64,000 bases of DNA, taken from NCBI GenBank assembly GCA_038209775.1, contig JBBQXK010000004.1, positions 62,001 through 126,000 on the forward strand. The letters are read 5' to 3'. Positions within the stretch are counted from its first letter, which is position 1, and every line of letters begins with the position of its first letter. This document shows positions 32,205-41,000 of the stretch, piece after piece. The position numbers were made by a program, and so were the translations under genes. Source of the stretch: JBBQXK01 sp038209775. Lineage in GTDB: Bacteria > Pseudomonadota > Alphaproteobacteria > Rhodobacterales > Rhodobacteraceae. The notes beneath the pieces were generated by a model. The model worked only from the letters and a program-made list of their open reading frames with translations. It was not told the origin of the DNA and ran no database searches.

Positions 32205-33323
32205 TCATGTCAGCACCTCTGGTCGCACGGCGATCATGGCCGGTCGCAGGGCAAAGGCCGCCACCGCCGCCACCCCCGTTACCGCCGCCACAATCGCGAA
32301 AAACGCCGTCTCGTCGGCCACCCCCATGGCCGCCGACATCAGGACCGGGGCCGCGATGCCACCCGCGATGCCTGCGGCAATCAGCGTGGGCGCGACGCGG
32401 CCATCCTCACCCATCTGGCCGGTGCCCGACATGTAATAGGCCGGAAAGAACATCCCGGCAAATCCGCCAAGTGCCACGAACCACCCCGCATGACCGGTCA
32501 GCGCCGCCCCCCCTGCGCACATCGCAGCCCCTGTCATGGCCAGCGCATAGAGCGTGAACGGATGCAGCCATGCGGCAAACCCCACCAGTGCCAGCCGCAT
32601 CGCAAGGAAGGCCACAAAGAACAGCGACAGATACTCGGCCGCATGCGCCTCGGACTGGCCTTGCGCGATAAGGCCGGTCGGGCCAAGGCCGATCAGGCTG
32701 GCCTCGGTGCCGATGGCGATGGCACCGAAGGTCAGGATCACCGGACGCGGGCGGAACGGGCGCCTGATGCCCGATGCGGGTGGCATGGCAACCCCCGACC
32801 CCGCAATGACGAAGGTGACCGCGCTAAGGGCCGCCACCACCAGAAACGCCCGCGCCGGATCGCTGCCCAGGGCCAGGAACACCAGCGGCGCGCCGATGGC
32901 ACCGATGCCGAAGATCGCGTTCAGAAGGGCCAGCATCGACGGCCCCCGCGCGGCAAAGATGATCAGGAACCGGCGGTTGTAGATGACCGCCGAGGCCCCG
33001 TAGCTCAGCCCCAGCACCAGCGCACCGGCCAGCGTGGCCAGCCAGCCGGCCCCCAGCCCCACGATCAGCGCGCCAAGGCCCATGCAGGCCAGCGCCATCC
33101 GCGGTGTCACCCGGTCACCCTGCAGGTACATGCCGCCGACCCCCAGCACCGACCCCACCCAATGCGCCGATACCAGCAGCCCCACCTGCCCGGTCGAGAT
33201 GCCGAATTCACGCGCAAAGACCGGCAGGGCTGGGCCATAAAGCGCCTGCCCCGCCCCCATCAGCACGAAACTGAACAGCCCCGCCAGCACCAGCCCGATA
33301 TGCGCCGCAAAAACCGATCTCAT
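32205..33323 (-). CDS. Major facilitator superfamily transporter
   Basis: A 372-aa carrier with about 12 predicted transmembrane helices. The N-half shows GPALPVFAREFGISTGQVGLLVSAHWVGSVLG, and the central loop is basic (GIRRPFRPRP). It is shorter than most drug exporters, and the substrate is unknown. I chose the ATG at 33323 (MRSVFAAHIG), which starts just before the first helix. It is divergent from a MarR regulator gene, which may control it. Confidence 0.85.
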   Translation of the reverse strand: MRSVFAAHIGLVLAGLFSFVLMGAGQALYGPALPVFAREFGISTGQVGLLVSAHWVGSVLGVGGMYLQGDRVTPRMALACMGLGALIVGLGAGWLATLAGALVLGLSYGASAVIYNRRFLIIFAARGPSMLALLNAIFGIGAIGAPLVFLALGSDPARAFLVVAALSAVTFVIAGSGVAMPPASGIRRPFRPRPVILTFGAIAIGTEASLIGLGPTGLIAQGQSEAHAAEYLSLFFVAFLAMRLALVGFAAWLHPFTLYALAMTGAAMCAGGAALTGHAGWFVALGGFAGMFFPAYYMSGTGQMGEDGRVAPTLIAAGIAGGIAAPVLMSAAMGVADETAFFAIVAAVTGVAAVAAFALRPAMIAVRPEVLT

Positions 33324-33454
33324 GCCCTGCCCCGAAGCTGCCGCGTGTTGGTGGCCCGTTGCCGTGGGGGAAGTCAAGCACCCGCCCGGCTTGCGCGCGA
33401 GGGCGCTTCCATGCAGTCATGGCCGGATCGGGGCATGCGCAAAAGGGGCCTTTC

Positions 33455-33904
33455 GTGACGCCGCCGTTCGACCTTTCGGCCTTTCTGCCGTATCAGCTTG
33501 CCACGGCTGCGGCGCGCATGTCGCGCGGATTTGCGGCGCGGTATCGCACCGAGTTCGGGCTGTCGATCCCGGAGTGGCGCGTTCTGGCGCATCTGGCGCA
33601 GTCGGGTGCGGTGTCGGTGCGCGAAATTCAGGCGCGGGTCGATATGGACAAGTCCAAGGTCAGCCGTGCGGCGGCACGGCTCGAATCGGCGGGGCTGATT
33701 GCGAAGCGCGCCAATGCGGCGGACCGCAGGCTGTTGGACATGACGCTGACCGATGAAGGCCGGGCGCTGATGGCGCGGATCCTGCCGGTGGCGGGGGCCT
33801 ATCAGGCCGAGGTTCTGGCGGCCCTTGGCGCCGATGCGGAACCGTTCCGCCGGGCCCTGGTGAGGCTGCGCGATATGGGAGAGGCCGATGATCGTCCTGC
33901 ATGA
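33455..33904 (+). CDS. MarR family transcriptional regulator
   Basis: A 149-aa winged-helix regulator: EWRVLAHLAQSGAVSVREIQARVDMDKSKVSRAAARLESAGLIAK covers the DNA-binding domain, with the wing ANAADRRLLDMTLTDEG. MarR proteins sense phenolics or metabolites. I chose the GTG at 33455, with AAAAGGGG six bases upstream; the frame is open to 33359 but that part is unlike MarR. Its end overlaps maiA by 17 bp, and it is divergent from the MFS carrier gene, so it probably controls both units. Confidence 0.88.
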   Translation: MTPPFDLSAFLPYQLATAAARMSRGFAARYRTEFGLSIPEWRVLAHLAQSGAVSVREIQARVDMDKSKVSRAAARLESAGLIAKRANAADRRLLDMTLTDEGRALMARILPVAGAYQAEVLAALGADAEPFRRALVRLRDMGEADDRPA

Positions 33905-34529
33905 CTACTGGCGGTCATCTGCCGCCTACCGGGTGCGGATGGCGCTGAACATCGCGGGGCTGGCCTATGAAAGCCGGGCGGTGAACCTGTTGACTGCCGC
34001 GCACCGTTCGCCAGAAAACCGGGCGCGCAATCCGCAGGGGCTGGTGCCGACGCTGGAGATTGACGGGCTGGTGCTGACCCAGTCGCTGGCCATCATCGAA
34101 TATCTGGGTGAAACGCGCGGGATGGCCTTTGTGCCCGCCGATGCCGCAGGACGTGCCCGGGTGCGGGCCATGGCGCATGCCATCGCGATGGAGATTGCGC
34201 CGGTGTGCAACCTTTCCGTCCGCACCCGCGCGGCCGCCGTGTCGGGCGGGGCGATCACGGCGGATGACTGGATTAGGCCGGTGTACGAGGCGGGGCTGGC
34301 GGCGTTCGAGGTGATGCTGGACCACCCCGCTACGGGCCGGTTCTGCCATGGGGGCACGGTGACGCTGGCCGATCTGTGCCTTGTGCCGCAGGTTTACAAC
34401 GCGCGCCGGATCAGCTTGGATTTCGCGCCGCTTCCCCGCATCATGGGCATCATGGCCGCCCTCGAAGCCGTTCCGGAAATCGCCGCCGCCCACCCCGACT
34501 GCCACATCCCTGAAGGAGTAAGCCCTTGA
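33888..34529 (+). CDS. maiA: Maleylacetoacetate isomerase / zeta-class glutathione S-transferase
   Basis: A 213-aa zeta GST. The SSAAYRVRMALNIAGL start holds the catalytic serine region. The C-terminus carries TLADLCLVPQVYNARR, typical of MaiA. It isomerises maleylacetoacetate (from tyrosine or homogentisate) or maleylpyruvate (from gentisate) using glutathione. No homogentisate or gentisate gene is nearby, so the pathway is open. It overlaps the MarR gene by 17 bp and the thiolase gene by 4 bp. Confidence 0.85.
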   Translation: MIVLHDYWRSSAAYRVRMALNIAGLAYESRAVNLLTAAHRSPENRARNPQGLVPTLEIDGLVLTQSLAIIEYLGETRGMAFVPADAAGRARVRAMAHAIAMEIAPVCNLSVRTRAAAVSGGAITADDWIRPVYEAGLAAFEVMLDHPATGRFCHGGTVTLADLCLVPQVYNARRISLDFAPLPRIMGIMAALEAVPEIAAAHPDCHIPEGVSP

Positions 34530-35701
34530 CCGACATCGTCATCCTCTCTGCCGTGCGCACCGCCATCGGCAGCTTTGGCGGTTCATTGGCAAGCCTGCCA
34601 CCGATCGACATCGCCACCTTTGCCGTCCGCGCCGCACTGGAACGGGCGGGAGTTGAGGGCGGGCAGATCGGCACCGTGGTGATGGGCCATGTCATCAACA
34701 CCGAACCGCGCGACATGTATCTGGGCCGGGTGGCCGCGATGCAGGCGGGGGTGCCTGATACGGTCCCTGCGATGAACGTCAACCGGCTGTGCGGGTCGGG
34801 GGTGCAGGCCATCGTGTCGGGGGCGCAGGCGCTGATGCTGGGGGATGCCGATTTTGCGCTGGTGGGCGGGGCCGAGTGCATGAGCCGGTCGCCCTATGCC
34901 CTGCCCGTCGCCCGATGGGGGCAGAAGATGGGGGATGCAAAGGCCATCGACATGATGACCGGCGCGTTGACTTGCCCGTTCGGCACCGGCCACATGGGCA
35001 TTACTGCCGAGAATGTGGCCGAAGAACATGGTGTTAGCCGCGCGGATCAGGACGCATTCGCGCTGGAAAGCCAGACCCGTGCGGCCCGGGCCATTGCCGA
35101 AGGCCGGTTCGCCGAACAGATCGTGCCGGTCGAGATTGCAGGCCGCAAAGGGCCGGTGATCTTTGACACCGACGAGCATCCCAAGGCCACGAGTGCCGAG
35201 GCGCTGGCCGGTCTGCGCGCCGCCTTCCGCAAGGACGGCTCGGTCACGGCGGGCAATGCGAGCGGCCTGAACGACGGTGCGGCGGCGCTGGTGCTGGCGC
35301 GGGCCGATGTGGCTGCGGCGGCGGGGTTGAAGGCGCGGGCAAGGGTGATCGGCTATGGTCATGCCGGGGTGCGGCCCGGGGTCATGGGCATCGGCCCGGT
35401 GCCGGCGGTGCGGGCGCTGTTGGCGCGGACGGGGCTGAGCATTGCGGATTTTGACGTGATCGAGTCGAACGAGGCGTTTGCAGCACAGGCACTGGCGGTC
35501 AGCCGCGAGCTTGGGTTTGACCCGGCCCGCGTGAACCCCAACGGTGGGGCTATCGCGCTGGGGCATCCGGTGGGGGCGACGGGGGCGATCATCACCGTCA
35601 AGGCGCTGCATGAGCTGGAGCGGACCGGCGGGCGGCGGGCGCTGATCACCATGTGCATCGGTGGTGGGCAGGGGATCGCGCTGGCCATCGAGCGGGTCTG
35701 A
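34526..35701 (+). CDS. Acetyl-CoA C-acetyltransferase (thiolase)
   Basis: A 391-aa thiolase with the full catalytic set: Cys89 (NRLCGSGVQAI), His347 (GHPVGATG) and Cys377 (CIGGGQGIA). It condenses or cleaves acyl-CoA, for example acetoacetyl-CoA. The start is TTG at 34526, with AAGGAG seven bases upstream, overlapping the maiA stop as TTGA. No ATG is available near the conserved N-terminus. In the operon with maiA it fits breakdown of aromatic-derived acetoacetate. Confidence 0.93.
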   Translation: MTDIVILSAVRTAIGSFGGSLASLPPIDIATFAVRAALERAGVEGGQIGTVVMGHVINTEPRDMYLGRVAAMQAGVPDTVPAMNVNRLCGSGVQAIVSGAQALMLGDADFALVGGAECMSRSPYALPVARWGQKMGDAKAIDMMTGALTCPFGTGHMGITAENVAEEHGVSRADQDAFALESQTRAARAIAEGRFAEQIVPVEIAGRKGPVIFDTDEHPKATSAEALAGLRAAFRKDGSVTAGNASGLNDGAAALVLARADVAAAAGLKARARVIGYGHAGVRPGVMGIGPVPAVRALLARTGLSIADFDVIESNEAFAAQALAVSRELGFDPARVNPNGGAIALGHPVGATGAIITVKALHELERTGGRRALITMCIGGGQGIALAIERV

Positions 35702-35708
35702 CGGCGAG

Positions 35709-35803
35709 GGCAGGAGCGGGGGCCAGCCCCGTCGTCCATCGGTCCTCGAACCGATGGCGGACTCGATGGCCGACCCCCGGGATATTTATACAAAGATGAA
35801 AGG
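35709..35803 (+). repeat. Hairpin-plus-tail repeat element, copy 4, interrupted by a second hairpin
   Basis: The left part (GCAGGAGCGGGGGCCAGCCCC) matches copy 1, and the right part (ACCCCCGGGATATTTATACA plus AAGATGAAAG) also matches. Between them about 42 bp are inserted that carry their own stem CCATCGGT-CCTCGA-ACCGATGG (35736-35757). It lies between the convergent thiolase and pbpC genes. Confidence 0.75.
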
Positions 35804-35812
35804 GTTAGGGGT

Positions 35813-37852
35813 TCAGCGCAGCCTTATGCGGATGCGCGACGACCGGCCTTTGGCGTCAATCACCGACAGGGTGACAAAGCCGGGGCCGGGGGCGGGGATC
35901 AGGGTTTCGGCGCGGCGTTCGGCGATGGCGACAGGGGTTCCGTCGAGCATCCATGTGAAGGGCGCGGTGCCGCCCTGGACGCGCAGCATGAGGCCCTCGG
36001 GCATCAGTTCCACCTCGGTGCCGTCGCGGGGGAAGACCACCGCCGGCGCGTCTGCCGATGCCTGAAACGCCGCGTCGCGGGGGCGGAAGCGTTGCAGGGG
36101 TAGGGGCAGTTGGGCGTTTGACACGAGGAGGGTGGCGGGGGGGGCGGCAGGCTGGGGGTCAAGGCGGGGCTTGAGGCGGGCGAAGGCCTGGAACAGCACC
36201 GGGGCCGCCAGTTCGGCGCCGAATATGCCGGGCACCGAGGTGCCGTCGGCCCGGCCCATCCAGACGCCGATCACATGCCGCCCGTCAAACCCGATGGCCC
36301 AGGCATCGCGGTGGCCATAGCTGGTGCCGGTCTTGTAGGCCAGCCGGTTCTGCGGCGCGCCGGGGGGGGCTGGCAGGCCTGCGAGGATGTCGGCGACCTG
36401 CCAGGCGGCAACCTCGCTGAGCACCCGCTGCCCGTCGGGCAGGGAATTTCCGTTGTAGCGCAAGGGGATCGCCACACCTCCGCGGGCGATGGCGGCATAG
36501 AGCGTCACCATTTCCTCAAGCGTCACACCGACGCCGCCCAAGGCCACCGCAAGCCCCGGCTGATTGCCGGGGATGCGCGGGTCAGCCCCGGCGCGGCGCA
36601 TGGCGGCGATCAGTTTCGTGGGGCCGAGGGCCTGCGTCAGGGCCACAACGGGGATGTTCAGCGACAGTTGCAACGCCTCACGCGCGCGGATGGTGCCGCG
36701 GGTGATGCGGTCGAAGTTCTGGGGGGCGTAGCCTGCGAAATCGGTCGGGCGATCCTCAAGCAGGGTTTCAGGGTGGGCGAGGCCTTCGTCAAAAGAAAGG
36801 CCGTAAATCAGGGGCTTGAGGGTGGAGCCGGGGCTGCGGGGGGCGGTGGTCATGTCGACAAAGCCCTGCCGCGCGTCGGCGGTATAGGCGGCGGAGCCGA
36901 CCGAGGCCAGCACCTCGCCCGAGCGGTGGTCGGCCACGACAATCGCGATCTGCATGCGGTCACCGTGGGTGGCAACCGTCTGGGCGGCAAGGGTTTCCAA
37001 CGCGATCTGCAGGGGGGCGTCCAGCGTCGTCTGGAGGTGGCGGGTGGCGGGGGAGGCCAACCGCAGGCGGTCGGCGAGGTGGGGGGCGAGGGCGGGTACG
37101 GGGCGGCGGGCGGCGGGGACGGGTTCGCGCAGCGCCGTCGCGGCCTGTTCGGCGTCAAGGATACCGTCGCGTTCTGCCCGGGCCAGCACGCGGCTGCGCG
37201 AGGCGGTCGCGGCCCCAATGGCACGGTCGGGGCGGCGGGATTCGGGAGCCTGCGGGATGGCCACCATCAGCGCGGCCTCGGCCGGGGTCAGGCGTCGGGG
37301 TTCCTTGCCGAAGTAGGCGAGGGTGGCGGCGCGGAGCCCTTCAAGGTTGCCACCATAGGGGGCAAGGTGCAGATACAGCGTGATAATCTGTTCCTTGGAC
37401 AGCCGCCGTTCCAGCGCCAGTGCCACCCGCATCTGGCGCAGTTTGCCCGACACGCGGCCTGTGCCGCTGTTCTCCAACAGGCGTGCCACCTGCATGGTCA
37501 GGGTGCTGCCGCCCGACACGACGCGGCCCGACCATGCCGCCTGCAGTGCCGCGCGGGTCATTGAAACAGGATCAATGCCGACATGGGTCCAGAAGCGTTT
37601 GTCTTCATAAGCGACCAGCATGGCGATGTAGCCGGCGTCGACGTCGCGGGGTTCGACAGCCATCCGCCAGCGGCCATCGGCGACGGTGTAGGCCCGCAAC
37701 AGGCGACCGTCGCGGGCGGTGACCTCGACCGAGGTTTCAACGCCGAGGGGGGGGAGGATGGTGGCGTCGATCCAGGTGTCGGCGGCGTCGCGGGCAAGGG
37801 CCCCGGTCCAGAGGAGAAGCGCCAGTGTGAGGAGGGCGCGGTGGGGTTTCAT
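35813..37852 (-). CDS. pbpC: Penicillin-binding protein 1C (bifunctional class A)
   Basis: A 679-aa cell-wall synthase. The glycosyltransferase domain has the catalytic Glu83 (EDKRFWTHVG) and GGSTLTMQ. The transpeptidase domain has Ser343-x-x-Lys346 (PGSTLKPLIYG), SLNIP and KTGTSYGH. The C-terminal domain typical of PbpC follows. The short N-terminus has one membrane anchor. It is transcribed in the same direction as the giant alpha-2-macroglobulin gene upstream, the usual bacterial pairing thought to protect the wall from host proteases. Confidence 0.95.
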   Translation of the reverse strand: MKPHRALLTLALLLWTGALARDAADTWIDATILPPLGVETSVEVTARDGRLLRAYTVADGRWRMAVEPRDVDAGYIAMLVAYEDKRFWTHVGIDPVSMTRAALQAAWSGRVVSGGSTLTMQVARLLENSGTGRVSGKLRQMRVALALERRLSKEQIITLYLHLAPYGGNLEGLRAATLAYFGKEPRRLTPAEAALMVAIPQAPESRRPDRAIGAATASRSRVLARAERDGILDAEQAATALREPVPAARRPVPALAPHLADRLRLASPATRHLQTTLDAPLQIALETLAAQTVATHGDRMQIAIVVADHRSGEVLASVGSAAYTADARQGFVDMTTAPRSPGSTLKPLIYGLSFDEGLAHPETLLEDRPTDFAGYAPQNFDRITRGTIRAREALQLSLNIPVVALTQALGPTKLIAAMRRAGADPRIPGNQPGLAVALGGVGVTLEEMVTLYAAIARGGVAIPLRYNGNSLPDGQRVLSEVAAWQVADILAGLPAPPGAPQNRLAYKTGTSYGHRDAWAIGFDGRHVIGVWMGRADGTSVPGIFGAELAAPVLFQAFARLKPRLDPQPAAPPATLLVSNAQLPLPLQRFRPRDAAFQASADAPAVVFPRDGTEVELMPEGLMLRVQGGTAPFTWMLDGTPVAIAERRAETLIPAPGPGFVTLSVIDAKGRSSRIRIRLR

Positions 37853-37949
37853 CCGTGCCGGGGTGGTAAACGAAAGGTTGCGGCGGGGTACGGCGGGGTG
37901 GTCCGGCGGGTGCCGACACGCTGTGCAACCATCTGAAAACGTGCGGATT

Positions 37950-38007
37950 CTGGCGTATTCATTCCGTATGCGATCCGTACAGCATCTGTATTACATCCGT
38001 ACATACA
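37950..38007 (+). repeat. Phased 11-bp repeat array, copy B
   Basis: Five pentamers at exact 11-bp steps: GCGTA (37953), CCGTA (37964), CCGTA (37975), CTGTA (37986) and CCGTA (37997), ending TACATACA. It matches copy A (12175-12232) in unit order, spacing and the start TTC(A/T)GGCGT, with about four fifths of bases the same by eye. It lies upstream of pbpC in the 241-bp gap after the alpha-2-macroglobulin gene. Confidence 0.75.
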
Positions 38008-38058
38008 TTCGGGCATCGGCAACGGGCTGGCCGGGGCTTGGGTTGCGTCGGCCTCTGC

Positions 38059-38086
38059 CGCCCCCGCCGGTGTTCCGGCGGGGGCG
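38059..38086. terminator. Strong GC hairpin after the alpha-2-macroglobulin gene
   Basis: CGCCCCCGCCGG-TGTT-CCGGCGGGGGCG is a perfect 12-bp stem with a 4-nt loop, 7 bp past the stop codon (38094). No T run follows on the minus strand, so it may only partly terminate or may stabilise the message ahead of pbpC. Confidence 0.6.
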
Positions 38087-38093
38087 TGCGGGA

Positions 38094-41000
38094 TCACTCG
38101 ATCACCAGTTGCCCTGTTTCGCCGATGGCGCGGAAGTCGGGGCGGTACATATCCTCGACCGACGCGGCGGGGTGGTGGAACGTGCCGGGACTTACGGCGC
38201 GCACGACATAGGCCAGCCGGAATGCGTCGTTCGAGGTACGGTCGATGGCGGTCAGGAACCGGTCCTGACGGAACTCGGAATGGGCGACCTCATTCGTCGT
38301 CTGCAGCCAGTCGAGCGATGCGGTATTGCCGCCGGACAGGAGGTTCGGGTTGTCAATCTCGAACCCCGCCGGCAGGGGGTCGTTGACCATCAGCCGCGCC
38401 TCGCCACGGCCAAAGGGGGTGATTTCCAGCACCGTCACCAATCTTGTGCCCTGCGGCACCGGGGCGGTGGTGTCGAAGGGTTCACCCTCCATCGTGTAGT
38501 AGGTGCGGGTGATGGCATAGCCGGTGCCGCCCGCCGGTTCCGGCTGATCGGGTACGCCATAGGCGGTGACCGTCACCGACTGGGCGCGGGCCGAGCCGTT
38601 CTGCACCACCACAGGGTCACCCAGACCCGCCGCAAGCACCTGCACCATGGGGCCGGAGGGGGGCAGGCCGTTGAAGGTGACGCCGTTCGTGCCCGGGCCA
38701 TCGACCAGCGCACGGGAGGCCAGCAGCATCCATGTTGCCTCTTGTGTCGAGAGGTTCCCCTGCCGTGATGACAGGGCTGCCGCCAGCACCTCGGCATCGA
38801 CGGCATTGCTGCCGGCTTCGGTCGCAAGGGTCAGGACGGCGGCCACGTCACGGGTGTGGGTGCCATAGTCGGCGCGGTAGATCTGATCTTTCTCGATGGT
38901 GAAATCGAGTTTCAGGGCGGCGCGGGTGAACATCTGGTCGGCGCGCACCTGATCGCCGTAGGAGGCGAGGGCGGCCCCCAGTTGTGCCTGCGCGATGGGG
39001 GTCGCAAAGGCGTCGGCCTTGACGTCGGCATAATAGCGCAGGTCGCCGATGGCGGCGGCCCCTTCGCGGGCAAGGACCATGAGGGCGTAGGCCAGCGCCT
39101 CACCCCCGCTTTCGAAATCCTGCTGGTAGTTCACCTGGTTGCGCAGGTTGTCGAGGGCGCTGCGGAACGCCTGATCTGGCACGCCGAACCCTTGGGCGCG
39201 GGCGCGGCTGAGGAAATCGGTGACGTAGGCATCGAGCCAGAAATCACCTGAGCCGGGGGACCAGAGGCCGAAGGCACCCTCGGCGGACTGGTTGGTGAGC
39301 ACTTCCTCAACCGCCTGTTCGACGCGGAGGCGGATGTTGTCGGCGCCTTTGAGCTGCATCGCCTGTGCGACCTGATCGAAGTAGATCAGAGGCAGCGCCT
39401 TGGAGGTGATCTGTTCGGTGCAGCCGTAGGGATAGCGGTCAAGCGACGCCAGAAGCCCCGGCGCGTTCAGGCGCGCGATGGGGCCGACGGCCAGTGTGGC
39501 CTTGGCCGTACCGGGTTGCAGGCCGGCAAATGCGTCGGCGTCGAAGGTAAAGCTGGCCCCGGCGGCCAGTTCCAGCCGCGTGGTGCGGGCGATCTCGGGG
39601 TCGTTCACCTGTACCGGGATAGTGAGGGTTTTGCGCAACTGTTTGCCGTCGGGGGTCACGAGCGCCACGTCGATGGTGTAAAGGCCCGGGTTGCCGGCGG
39701 TCAGGGGGACGGCGAAGGTGGCCTTGGCCTTGTCGCCAAGGTCAAAGCCCGAGGGGACATCGCCCACGGTCATGCCTGCCGAGGAGACGTCCATCGACAT
39801 GCGGCCCGAGGGGCCGGTGGCGTGGACAATCTCCAGCAGGATGCGGCTGGTATCGCCGGGGGCCATGAAGCGGGGGACCGAAGCGGTGACGACGACAGGG
39901 TCGCGCACCAGCACATCGGCCTGCGCCTGACCGACGCCCTTGGCCGACCATGCGACGGCCATCACGCGGACGGTGCCGTTGAACGCGGGCAGGTCGAAGG
40001 TGGTGCGGGCATAGCCGTCGGGGCCGACCTCTACCGGGCCGGTGAAGTAGGCCACCAGTTCTTCGGTCGGCGGGTTGGATTTGAGCCGGGCCTGCGAGCC
40101 TGAATCACCCCCGGACCGCACCTGCCCCTCGACCCCCGACAGACCGTCGATCAGGCGGCCATAGATGTCGCGGATGCCGACGCCCAGTTTGCGCTGGCCA
40201 AAGTAGTGGCCCTGCGGATCGGGGGCGTCAAAGGCGGTGAGGTTGAGGATGCCGACATCGACGGCGGCGATGGTGACATAGGCGGTATCGCCCTGCGTGA
40301 TGCCATCCACCTTGATGGCCACGTCCAAAGGGCCGCGCGGGGCGGATTCTGCCGCGACCTCGACCGTCGCGGACAAGGCGCGCGGGCCGGGGTCGATTTT
40401 CGCATAGGCAAGGCCAAGCGCGCGGGTGGGGTTGCGGCCTGCGGCCACGTCCATCGGGCGGATGACAGAGGCTGTGACGTATGCACCCGCACCCCATTCA
40501 TCGGTTACGGGGACGGGGATCAGGTTTTCGCCTGCCGTCACCTCAACCGCCTGCATCGCGATCACGCGGTTCGACAGGACGGCGATCATTGCGGTTCCGG
40601 CGGCACGGGGGACCACGCGCAGCATGGCGGTATCGCCGGGTTTGTAGTCGGCCTTGTCCAGCGACAATTCCAGCGTGTCGGGGGTCGATGACACATCGGC
40701 GGGCGCGTACCAGCCGGCGTAGAAGGTGGTGGTCGTCTCGGCGCTGCCACCCTGGGTCTGGCTGACGGCCAGTTCGTATTCGCCCCAGGTTACGGCACCC
40801 GCAACCTCGACAGGGGTATCCCCCAGATCGGCGGTGCCTTCGGACACCGCGACGCGGCTGACGATGGGTTCCCAGTTCCACTGGCCGTACTGCTGATACC
40901 ACTGATAGCGCGTCTCGATCCGGGTCAGTTCCCATTTGACGGCCATCGGCACCGGTGCCTCACCGGCGCCGATGGCCAGAAGGTTGAACCGCGCCTCGGT

